A stretch of 40,390 nucleotides of DNA. It comes from Clostridiales bacterium. Its GTDB lineage: Bacteria; Bacillota; Clostridia; Christensenellales; CAG-138. The position numbers were made by a program, and so were the translations under genes. Below are positions 1 to 6,533 of the stretch, piece after piece (position 1 is the stretch's first letter; every line of letters starts with the position of its first letter). A model generated the notes under the pieces. That model worked only from the letters and a program-made list of their open reading frames with translations, did no database searches and was not told where the DNA came from. The stretch lies in assembly GCA_004554165.1 (NCBI GenBank), contig SFNQ01000021.1, forward strand, positions 1 to 40,390, given 5' to 3'.

Positions 1-2
1 CG

Positions 3-572
3 GAGAGCGACGGCTTCATCAATGGGACCGGAGTGGACATGCCCACGGGCATCCTCTCGGAGAACGGCGCTGCCGTTGGCGTCACCGCATCCGGGATCAA
101 CTTCGACGATGTGATCCGCCTGTACTTCTCCGTGGACAAGCAGTTCCGTCAGCGCGGGGCGTGGCTGATGAATGACGATACCGCTCTGGCCATCCGGCTG
201 CTGAAGGATAAGGACGGGAATCCGATCTGGAATCATGCCAACGATACGATTCTCGGCAAGCCCGTGTACATCGACAACCACATGCCCTCTGCCGGGGCCG
301 GGGCAAAGCCCATCGCCTTCGGGGACTTCTCATTCTACTGGATCGTGGAGCGGGAGCCGCTGACAGTCCGTGTTCTGAAGGAGAAATTCTTTGAAGCTGG
401 ACAGATCGGCTATCTGGCCTATGAGTTTCTGGATGGCAAGCTCATCCAGCCGGACCGGACTACCGTGGAGGAACGACATGAATACCAAACAGAAAAGTGT
501 TATTTCATCGTCCCCGGCAGATCGGCCCGTGGGTGGGGTCTTGTTTTGCCCCCAATGCGGGAAATACGTTAA
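3..572 (+). CDS. HK97-type phage major capsid protein, C-terminal part (5' end outside window)
   Basis: The reading frame enters from the left edge and has no start inside the window. The visible 189 residues match the C-terminal half of HK97-fold major capsid proteins: an NGTG..MPTGIL segment, then the P-domain/A-domain region with GKPVYIDNHMP, AFGDFSFYWIVER and FEAGQIGYLAYEFLDGKLIQP. The usual protein ends a few residues after this last motif. Here the frame runs on for about 36 more residues over the start of the next gene. In another frame a TGA at 479-481 would overlap the next ATG as ATGA, so a small indel or a deletion junction near 445-460 probably changed the natural end. No portal, protease or tail genes follow, so this looks like a prophage or phage-derived element remnant rather than a working head operon. 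Confidence 0.8.
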   Translation, partial: ESDGFINGTGVDMPTGILSENGAAVGVTASGINFDDVIRLYFSVDKQFRQRGAWLMNDDTALAIRLLKDKDGNPIWNHANDTILGKPVYIDNHMPSAGAGAKPIAFGDFSFYWIVEREPLTVRVLKEKFFEAGQIGYLAYEFLDGKLIQPDRTTVEERHEYQTEKCYFIVPGRSARGWGLVLPPMREIR

Positions 573-789
573 ACAGCACGCACGGCATAAGAGGAGATTC
601 TGCTCGGACCGCTGCCGGATGAAATACTGGAACAGCCACCCGGATCAGATCCGACGCATGGCGTATTACACGATCACCTGCCAGAACTGCGGAGCGGAGT
701 TCCGCTGCTATGGGAATGCCCACCGAAAGTTCTGCAGCCGCGCCTGCTATGACGCGTACCGAAAGAGAGACCAGCGCCATGATGAGTAA
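478..789 (+). CDS. Small protein with two zinc-finger motifs
   Basis: This 103-aa protein starts at ATG 478, six bases after a GGAGG at 467-471. It carries two treble-clef-like cysteine sets: CPQC followed by RRFCSDRCRMKYW, and CQNC followed by RKFCSRACYDAY. Such pairs bind zinc in many small phage and mobile-element proteins, but the exact function is unknown. The first finger closely resembles the one in the gene at 1033-1305, which suggests module sharing. The stop overlaps the start of the next gene, so the small genes are probably translated as a coupled group ahead of the recombinases. The longer frame reaching back to 391 has no ribosome-binding site and overlaps capsid sequence. Confidence 0.7.
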   Translation: MNTKQKSVISSSPADRPVGGVLFCPQCGKYVKQHARHKRRFCSDRCRMKYWNSHPDQIRRMAYYTITCQNCGAEFRCYGNAHRKFCSRACYDAYRKRDQRHDE

Positions 790-1018
790 AGAGAACGCGC
801 TGGAGATCTGCCGCCTGCGAAAAGAGGGCAACGGCCCTACGGCAATCGCGCGGCACTTGGGCCTGCCCGTGAGTACCGTGAAGGGGTATATCTACAGGCA
901 TTTCACCATGCGGGACGCCCGTTGCCAGTACTGCGGAAAGATCATCCGCGTGCCCAAACATCCGAGGCCGGGGAGCATCCTGTGCGGCTATTGCCGGGAG
1001 CGCTTCTTTTGGGGCTGA
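779..1018 (+). CDS. Small helix-turn-helix plus zinc-ribbon protein
   Basis: This 79-aa protein begins MMSKENALEIC and overlaps the previous stop by 11 bases. Residues about 7-35 form a resolvase/sigma-region-4-like helix-turn-helix (GPTAIARHLGLPVSTVKGYI). It is followed by CQYC and CGYC pairs that could form a zinc ribbon. The HTH is closely similar to that of the next gene, so the two look like paralogues. There is no strong ribosome-binding site, which fits translational coupling to the upstream gene. A DNA-binding regulator or recombination accessory factor is plausible, but nothing in the sequence proves it. Confidence 0.65.
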   Translation: MMSKENALEICRLRKEGNGPTAIARHLGLPVSTVKGYIYRHFTMRDARCQYCGKIIRVPKHPRPGSILCGYCRERFFWG

Positions 1019-1032
1019 AGGGAGGAAAACAT

Positions 1033-1305
1033 ATGATGCCAGTGCAAACACGTATGGCCATCGAGCAGATGCGGATGGATGGTCATGGTCCGACGCAGAT
1101 CGCCCGTCGTCTCGGCCTGTCGGTGAACACCGTCAAATCCCATATCCAGCGTCACATGAAGCCGGAGGCCAGATGCCCGGTCTGTGGAAAGACTATCTAT
1201 CCGGCTCCGGGCCGGAAGCAGAAGAAATACTGCTCGGATCGCTGCCGCAGCCAGTTTTGGAATCATCAGTACCGGAAAGGAGATCGTCATGGAGCAGAAG
1301 CCTGA
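1033..1305 (+). CDS. Small helix-turn-helix plus zinc-finger protein
   Basis: This 90-aa protein starts at ATG 1033 (a second ATG lies at 1036) after a GGGAGG. The N-terminal half is a helix-turn-helix (GPTQIARRLGLSVNTVKSHI). The C-terminal half is a zinc finger, CPVC followed by KKYCSDRCRSQFW. It therefore combines the HTH seen at 779-1018 with the finger seen at 478-789. The gene overlaps the next start by 17 bases. A role as a regulator of the element or as a recombination directionality factor is a guess based on position only. Confidence 0.7.
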   Translation: MMPVQTRMAIEQMRMDGHGPTQIARRLGLSVNTVKSHIQRHMKPEARCPVCGKTIYPAPGRKQKKYCSDRCRSQFWNHQYRKGDRHGAEA

Positions 1306-1465
1306 TGCTTATTCGCCGGATAATCTGCTCCGTTATCATATGGCGCTGTCCTTTGTGGATCAGCTGGAGGCAGAGGGCTTTCTGGCCAGCGGAGACAAGT
1401 CCGCAATGTACGCGCTGATCGCGGAGAAATACGGGATCGAAAAAAGCAGTATTTTTGCTGTATAA
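1289..1465 (+). CDS. Short SHOCT-like protein upstream of the recombinases
   Basis: This 58-aa protein starts at ATG 1289 with AAAGGAG eight bases before. The pattern LLRYHMALSFVDQLEAEGFLASGDKSAMYALIAEKYGI (broken here into its parts: a short helix, a QLEAEGFL turn, then IAEKYGI) resembles SHOCT-type short helical domains. Genes of this type often sit just before serine recombinases in Clostridial mobile elements. Function is unknown. A 67-base gap separates it from the first recombinase, so that gene could also have its own promoter, but none is convincing. Confidence 0.65.
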   Translation: MEQKPDAYSPDNLLRYHMALSFVDQLEAEGFLASGDKSAMYALIAEKYGIEKSSIFAV

Positions 1466-1532
1466 AACTTGCTATTCGGGCCGTTTAGAGTGATAGATAC
1501 AGTACCCCAAGTTTGATACAAAGGAGGCAGAC

Positions 1533-2810
1533 ATGGACAGAGTAGTAAAACGGGTCCCGCTCACGAAAACGGCCCTTCCCAAGCTGACGCGGGTGGCCGC
1601 TTATGCGCGGGTCTCCTCCGCGAAGGACGCCATGCACCATTCCCTGTCGGCACAGGTCAGCTATTACAGCAGCTTGATCCAGCGCCATCCCGGATGGCAG
1701 TACGCAGGCGTGTTCGCGGACGAGGCCAAGACCGGGACCAAGGATTCGCGGGAGGGCTTTCAGAAAATGATCGCCGCCTGCCGCGCGGGATCGGTCGATG
1801 CAATCATCACAAAATCGATCTCCCGCTTCGCCCGGAATACGGTTACCCTGCTGGAAACGGTCCGAGAGTTGAAGGGCTACGGCGTCGATGTTTTCTTTGA
1901 GGAACAGAACATCCATACCCTTTCCGCTGATGGGGAACTGATGCTATCCATTCTCGCGTCATATGCGCAGGAAGAGAGCCTGTCGGCCAGCGAGAACCAG
2001 AAATGGCGCATCCGCAAGAACTTTGAAGAGGGCAAACCGTGGAACGGCACCATGCTGGGCTACCGCTATCATAACGGCACACTTGTCATTGAGCCGCAGG
2101 AAGCAGAGATCGTCCGCCGAATCTTCCGGGAGTACCTTTCCGGCAAAGGGGTCGTTACAATCGCCAATAGACTAAATGCGGATGGGATCGTCACCCGGTA
2201 CGGAAACCAGTGGCACAAGCGGAGCGTGACCTGCGTTCTCCTGAACTACGCCTATACCGGAAACCTGTTGCTGCAGACAACATTCCGGGAAAACCACCTG
2301 ACAAAACGGAGCCTGCCCAATGATGGCCAGCTCCCCAAATACCACGCAAAGGGTACCCACGAGGCGATCATCAGCATGGAGGATTTCACGGCAGCGCAGG
2401 CGGAGATGGAAAAGCGGTCCGCAAAGCACGCCCCCAAAGGAAAGAACTACACTGCCCGATACCCCTTCTCCGGCATGATCGTCTGCGGAAACTGCGGCAA
2501 GCATTACCGACGCAAGGTCACGGCCAGCGGTCCGGTCTGGATCTGCAGCACCTTCAACCAGCAGGGCAAAGTCGCCTGCGCATCCAAGCAGATCCCGGAG
2601 GCAGAGTTGCTGACCATGACCGCAGATATGGCTCTCAGTGATTTAACGGAAATCTGCGCGGAGAATGGAAACAGGCTGGTATTCCGCTTCCGGGATGGCA
2701 GCGAAAGCGTTAAACGATGGAAGGACCGTTCACGGGCAGAGAGCTGGACCCCGGAGATGCGGGAGGCTGCACGACAGAAAGCATTGGAGAGGAGCAGAAA
2801 AAATGGCTAA
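1533..2810 (+). CDS. Large serine recombinase (first of pair)
   Basis: This 425-aa protein starts at ATG 1533 after AAAGGAGG. It has a resolvase/invertase catalytic domain at residues ~20-165. The nucleophile is probably Ser28 in YARVSS, and the conserved ITKSISRFARNT segment is present. A recombinase domain at ~180-290 follows, then a zinc ribbon (CGNCGKHY and CST...CAS). Large serine recombinases cut and rejoin att sites to move phages and conjugative transposons. This one lacks the long coiled coil after the zinc ribbon that its neighbour has, so it is on the short side for the family. That may limit it to acting with a partner. Its stop overlaps the next start by eight bases (ATGGCTAA). 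Confidence 0.9.
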   Translation: MDRVVKRVPLTKTALPKLTRVAAYARVSSAKDAMHHSLSAQVSYYSSLIQRHPGWQYAGVFADEAKTGTKDSREGFQKMIAACRAGSVDAIITKSISRFARNTVTLLETVRELKGYGVDVFFEEQNIHTLSADGELMLSILASYAQEESLSASENQKWRIRKNFEEGKPWNGTMLGYRYHNGTLVIEPQEAEIVRRIFREYLSGKGVVTIANRLNADGIVTRYGNQWHKRSVTCVLLNYAYTGNLLLQTTFRENHLTKRSLPNDGQLPKYHAKGTHEAIISMEDFTAAQAEMEKRSAKHAPKGKNYTARYPFSGMIVCGNCGKHYRRKVTASGPVWICSTFNQQGKVACASKQIPEAELLTMTADMALSDLTEICAENGNRLVFRFRDGSESVKRWKDRSRAESWTPEMREAARQKALERSRKNG

Positions 2811-4386
2811 CATTACGGTGATCCCGGCAACGAAGGCGCTGCATACGCAGATGCCGATCAACACCCGCAGCAGAAGGCGCGTGGCTGGATACGCGCGGGT
2901 CTCTACGGATAGCGAGGAGCAGCTTACTTCCTATGAAGCACAGGTGGATTACTACACCCGCTTTATTCGCTCGAATCCTGATTGGGAGTTTGTGGATGTG
3001 TACACGGATGAAGGGATCAGCGCTTTGAACACAAAGCACAGGGACGGCTTCAATCGGATGATCGAGGACGCGCTGGCCGGGAAGATCAACCTGATCGTTA
3101 CCAAAAGCGTCAGCCGCTTTGCCCGGAATACGGTGGACAGCCTTTCCACCATCCGCCTGCTTAAGGAGCATGGCGTAGAGGTTTTCTTTGAGAAAGAGGC
3201 GATCTGGACCTTTGATGGGCGCGGAGAATTATTATTGACCATCATGAGCAGCCTTGCCCAAGAGGAGAGCCGCTCCATTTCCGAAAATGTCACATGGGGC
3301 CAGAGGAAGCGCTTCGCGGACGGGAAGGTCACAATGCCGTATTCTTCTTTCCTCGGCTATCGCAAAGGACCGGATGGCCTGCCTGAGATCGTCCCGGAGG
3401 AAGCGGCCATCGTCCGGCAGATCTACACGCTTTTCATACAGGGCAAGACGCTCAACTGGATCGCGAAGCACTTGACGGAACAGAGCATCCCGACGCCGCG
3501 AGGGAAAGTCAAATGGCAGAGCAGCACAGTTGAGAGCATCCTGACGAACGAGAAGTACAAGGGCTGCGCGATCCTGCAGAAGAAGTTCACGGTGGATTTC
3601 CTTTCCAAGAAGATGAAGGTGAACGAGGGTGAGGTCCCGCAATACATAGTGGAACAGAGCCACCCGGCGATTATTGACCCTGACCAGTGGGAAAAGGTGC
3701 AGACGGAGATGTCGGTCCGCAAATCCAGAGGGCGGCATCACAACTGCCTGAGCCCATTCTCGGCAAAGATCGTCTGTGGCGATTGCGGGGAATACTACGG
3801 CCCCAAGGTATGGCATAGCACCGAAAAGTACCGCCGCGTGATCTGGCAATGCAACGGGAAATTCAAAGGCGAGCATCGCTGCGGCACACCGCATTTGTAC
3901 GAGGAGGACATCAAGCGCCTGTTCTTGCAGGCCGTAGCAAATCTTACAGAGGCGCGGGAAGTCCTGATGGAAACCTGCCAGATGCTGCTGGATGAATACC
4001 TGAATACGGAGAAAATTGATGCAGAGTGCGCTGCGCTGGAGACCGAGCTGGAGATCGTTTCTGAGCTCACGCGGAAGCTGATTGCGGAAAATGCTACCAC
4101 AGTCATACAGCAGGATGAGTATAATCGGAGATACGATGCGCTGGCTCAGCGATACCGCGATGCCGAGGATAGAGCCCAGCAGCTCCAGAACCAGAAGGTC
4201 ACCCGGCGCTTTCAGGCTGATGTGATCAAGAGCTTCATGAATGAGATCCGCGCCTTTGATAATTCTCTCCCTGTCCAATACAGTGACCGCTTATGGCTCA
4301 ACCTGATCGACCGGGTGACGGTTTATGAAGATGGGTGGCTGGTCTTCCGATTCAAAAATGGAACAGAGATCACCGAGACGCTGTAA
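2803..4386 (+). CDS. Large serine recombinase (second of pair)
   Basis: This 527-aa protein starts at ATG 2803, inside the end of the first recombinase gene; GGAG lies just upstream. Its order is a catalytic resolvase domain (nucleophile Ser34 in YARVST, then VTKSVSRFARNT), a recombinase domain with RKGPDGLPEIVPEEA, a zinc ribbon (CGDCGEYY, then C..CG near residues 325-365), a coiled-coil stretch (~395-470) and a C-terminal tail (RVTVYEDGWLVFRFKNG). The full architecture matches TndX/TnpX-like transposon recombinases, so it is probably the main integrase/excisionase of the element. It is the last gene before a terminator, which fits the recombinase sitting at an element's end. Confidence 0.92.
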   Translation: MANITVIPATKALHTQMPINTRSRRRVAGYARVSTDSEEQLTSYEAQVDYYTRFIRSNPDWEFVDVYTDEGISALNTKHRDGFNRMIEDALAGKINLIVTKSVSRFARNTVDSLSTIRLLKEHGVEVFFEKEAIWTFDGRGELLLTIMSSLAQEESRSISENVTWGQRKRFADGKVTMPYSSFLGYRKGPDGLPEIVPEEAAIVRQIYTLFIQGKTLNWIAKHLTEQSIPTPRGKVKWQSSTVESILTNEKYKGCAILQKKFTVDFLSKKMKVNEGEVPQYIVEQSHPAIIDPDQWEKVQTEMSVRKSRGRHHNCLSPFSAKIVCGDCGEYYGPKVWHSTEKYRRVIWQCNGKFKGEHRCGTPHLYEEDIKRLFLQAVANLTEAREVLMETCQMLLDEYLNTEKIDAECAALETELEIVSELTRKLIAENATTVIQQDEYNRRYDALAQRYRDAEDRAQQLQNQKVTRRFQADVIKSFMNEIRAFDNSLPVQYSDRLWLNLIDRVTVYEDGWLVFRFKNGTEITETL

Positions 4387-4402
4387 CGCCAGATACGAGT
4401 AT

Positions 4403-4445
4403 AGCCCGTGGTGGGGACCGACTGATCCTCATCACGGGCTTTTAT
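4403..4445 (+). terminator. Rho-independent terminator after the recombinases
   Basis: An 8-bp stem, AGCCCGTG (4403-4410) pairing with CACGGGCT (4433-4440), is followed by TTTAT. It lies 17 bases after the stop of the second recombinase and closes the operon of the mobile element. Confidence 0.8.
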
Positions 4446-4600
4446 CATTGAAACGATTATGGCCGTTTGAAACGTTTGCTTTTCCGGTCAGCGTGCTTGT
4501 TTCGGGAAAATACCTTCTTAAAGGAGCTTGATTTTGACGGACGCCTGTATAAATGCACCCGCTCTCAGCAGAAAGCCTTGCAGCAAGCGACTTTTAGGGC
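4446..4600. other. Gene-free stretch likely holding the element boundary
   Basis: No gene is supported here. The stretch lies between the recombinase terminator and the tRNA terminator and contains repeated GAAACG/AAACG words (about 4450-4480) that form short inverted pairs. Large serine recombinases usually have their attachment site close to their own gene, so the right att site probably lies here. The core cannot be identified without the left end. Confidence 0.35.
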
Positions 4601-4647
4601 AAAAAGAAACGGACCAAACATCGACACGTTGTATCAATGTTTGGTCC
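4601..4647 (-). terminator. Terminator of tRNA-Leu
   Basis: An 11-bp perfect stem (4611-4621 with 4637-4647, GGACCAAACAT type) is followed on the minus strand by a T-rich tail at 4601-4610. It lies just after the CCA end of the tRNA. Confidence 0.85.
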
Positions 4648-4652
4648 AATTA

Positions 4653-4735
4653 TGGTGCGGCAGATGGGACTTGAACCCATACGCTCTCGCACACGCCCCT
4701 CAAACGTGCCTGTCTGCCAATTCCAGCACTGCCGC
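4653..4735 (-). tRNA. tRNA-Leu (anticodon GAG)
   Basis: On the minus strand an 83-nt cloverleaf is visible. The acceptor is GCGGCAG/CTGCCGC, there is a D-arm, the anticodon stem is CACGT/GCGTG, and the loop TTGAGGG gives anticodon GAG (reads CUC/CUU). A long variable arm typical of class II leucine tRNAs (TGCGAGAGCGT) precedes the T arm (ATGGG TTCAAGT CCCAT). The 3' end includes an encoded CCA. No duplicated 3' end of the tRNA is seen on the element side, so it does not look like a used integration target. Confidence 0.95.
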
Positions 4736-4745
4736 GCTCTGTGCT

Positions 4746-4774
4746 ATTATAGCGTTCTCAAGGAACATTGTCAA
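4746..4774 (-). promoter_or_regulatory. Consensus sigma-A promoter of tRNA-Leu
   Basis: On the minus strand the -35 TTGACA (4774-4769), a 17-bp spacer and the -10 TATAAT (4751-4746) are all perfect consensus. The expected start point is around 4739, only a few bases before the mature 5' end of the tRNA. Confidence 0.9.
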
Positions 4775-4789
4775 TCTGTTTTTCAAAAT

Positions 4790-5081
4790 TTATTGTAGGT
4801 TTGTTGTAGGTTTGTCAAACATGTTGGACAGAAAAGCTGCGCAGAAAGGCGTTGGGGAGTTATCGTGTAAAGGACGCTTGGGACGGTAATTTGAGTTGCT
4901 TTGATGCACGGCGAGCTGTGCGTCAAAGTCGGCAAAGGAGAAGAAACGGTGGGCATCATAGAACCTGCGCTGATCCTCGCGGTGGCTTAAGTTCGTCCTT
5001 GCCGTTGTGACGGGGCGTATATGGAAGGAGCAGCTTGTGCAGGATCGCCAATGCAGCAGCCGTCTTATAAATTTTTGGGAT
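4790..5081 (-). pseudogene. Decayed DDE transposase C-terminus (IS481/IS3-like)
   Basis: Read on the minus strand, two frames together give a recognisable integrase-core C-terminus. The first (from about 5069) reads ILHKLLLPYTPRHNGK. After a one-base shift near 4988-4995 it continues as SHREDQRRFYDAHRFFSF and then ADFDAQLAVHQSNSNYRP. This is the PYTPRHNGKVERSHREDQ block seen in IS481-type transposases, which includes the region around the last acidic residue of the DDE triad. The N-terminal two thirds are gone and replaced by the start region of the VanW-like gene. It is an IS remnant and not active. A tandem repeat of TTGTAGGTTTG at about 4794-4815 may be part of the old IS end. Confidence 0.75.
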
Positions 5082-5157
5082 GTAACTCTGTTTTCCAAGC
5101 ACTTTCAAAAAAATGCCGCGAGAATCCCAAAGAAATTCGGAAAACATAAGATTCAGG

Positions 5158-6462
5158 ATGAAAAAGCAGCTTTATCTGTGCTGCGCGGCTCTGCTCCTGC
5201 TGCAATGCGCCTGCGCCGCACAGGTTCGACAGGAAAATATTAACGAGCATACGCTCATGCCTGAGGGTGCTTCCGTTGCCGGAGTGAATATATCGCGGGT
5301 TCGGTTCGGTTCCGCGCGGTCCTCCATCGCACAGGCGTTGGGCGATCCGGTGTTTACTTTTGTTTTTCCGGAGGAGGAGTTGAAAATCAGCGCAGCGGAA
5401 CTGGGTATCCGCTATGATATTGACGCAACGCTGACCGCCGTTTGCCATGGCGAAGATTGCCGTTACGTTTCCATGATCGCGGATGAAACCGTGCTTCGGG
5501 CAAGACTATCACGAATCGCAGCGAAATACCGTACTGCGGCCGGCGATGCATCCGTTGCGATTGACCGGAGCAGCGGCCAGCTGTTTCAATACACGCCCGA
5601 AACGGTCGGCCGGGAGGTGGCGCTGGATGCACTGACCGATCGCATCCATCAGGCCATGCAAGCCGGAGAATTCCGCGTCACGGTTCCCTGCACCACGATT
5701 GCGCCTGAGGTGACGGTTGTCGACATTCAGAAGACGAGACAGCCTGTGGCGAGCTTTACTACGTCATTTTCAAGCTATCCGCAGAACAATGCTAATCGAA
5801 TCTTCAACATCAAAAAAGCGGCGAAAGCGATACACGGAATAACGCTTGCCCCGGGCGAGCAGTTTGACTGCAACGCAGCGCTCGGCGACCGAAACGCCGA
5901 AAACGGCTGGCGTGAAGCTGCGGGTATTCGCAACGGCGCCTATGTCAACGAATACGGCGGAGGCGTATGCCAGGTTTCTTCCACGCTCTTCAATGCTGTT
6001 ATGATGGCAGATCTTACGGTTACGGAACGCTCGCCGCACTCCTGGCCCATGGGATACATTGGCATTGGCAGGGATGCAACCATCAGCACGGGCGGAAAAA
6101 ACTTTCGCTTTGTCAATTCGACAGAATCCGATATTGTCATTGGCGCGCATGTAGACGAGAGCAAAATGACCCTCACCTGCACCATCTACGGCACTCCGCT
6201 TCCAGACGGACAGAAGATCAAAATCCGTTCCGAGCAAACAGGAAGTCTTGAGGATGCCGCAGAGGAACTCGTGCTTGACGAAAGCCTGCCATACAATACG
6301 CGCATCGTTGAGCGCAAAGCCCGCCGAGGCAAGACCTCGAGAACCTATAAAGAGTACTATGACGCCGCAGGAGAGTTCATCCGCCGCGTTACCGTTTATG
6401 AGGACACCTACCGCTCCATTCCTGCCCGCGTACTCGTGTCCACGGACATATATTATTCATAG
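5158..6462 (+). CDS. VanW/YoaR-family exported protein
   Basis: This 434-aa protein has an N-terminal signal peptide (MKKQLYLCCAALLLLQCACAA). A peptidoglycan-binding-4-like region follows at ~80-185, then a VanW domain at ~210-345 with FSSYPQNNANRIFNI, LAPGEQFDCNAALG, GGGVCQVSSTLFNA and RSPHSWP. The C-terminal G5-like tail has NTRIVERKARRGKTSRTYK. VanW proteins are found in vancomycin-resistance clusters and widely in Firmicutes; their biochemical role is unsettled but is thought to be at the cell envelope. The start at 5158 is chosen because it begins the signal peptide; an in-frame ATG at 5113 would put 15 hydrophilic residues before it. No strong ribosome-binding site is visible. The 5' region abuts a transposase remnant, so the original promoter may have been changed. 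Confidence 0.85.
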   Translation: MKKQLYLCCAALLLLQCACAAQVRQENINEHTLMPEGASVAGVNISRVRFGSARSSIAQALGDPVFTFVFPEEELKISAAELGIRYDIDATLTAVCHGEDCRYVSMIADETVLRARLSRIAAKYRTAAGDASVAIDRSSGQLFQYTPETVGREVALDALTDRIHQAMQAGEFRVTVPCTTIAPEVTVVDIQKTRQPVASFTTSFSSYPQNNANRIFNIKKAAKAIHGITLAPGEQFDCNAALGDRNAENGWREAAGIRNGAYVNEYGGGVCQVSSTLFNAVMMADLTVTERSPHSWPMGYIGIGRDATISTGGKNFRFVNSTESDIVIGAHVDESKMTLTCTIYGTPLPDGQKIKIRSEQTGSLEDAAEELVLDESLPYNTRIVERKARRGKTSRTYKEYYDAAGEFIRRVTVYEDTYRSIPARVLVSTDIYYS

Positions 6463-6470
6463 AAACTTCC

Positions 6471-6499
6471 TTTTTTAAATAGCGCAAAAGGAGTATAAT
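6471..6499 (+). promoter_or_regulatory. Possible promoter of pncB
   Basis: A perfect -10 TATAAT lies at 6494-6499; 17 bases upstream is only a T-run (6471-6476) as a -35. The expected start, around 6506, leaves a leader of about 28 nt containing the GAGGAGG ribosome-binding site. Confidence 0.45.
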
Positions 6500-6533
6500 G
6501 GAAACAATTAAGATGTTTCGAGGAGGCTGCTCC

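Noticed and set aside
4653..4735. tRNA-Leu as integration target of the element
   Set aside because: No copy of the tRNA 3' end is visible on the element side, the encoded recombinases are of serine type, and the tRNA keeps its own terminator and promoter.
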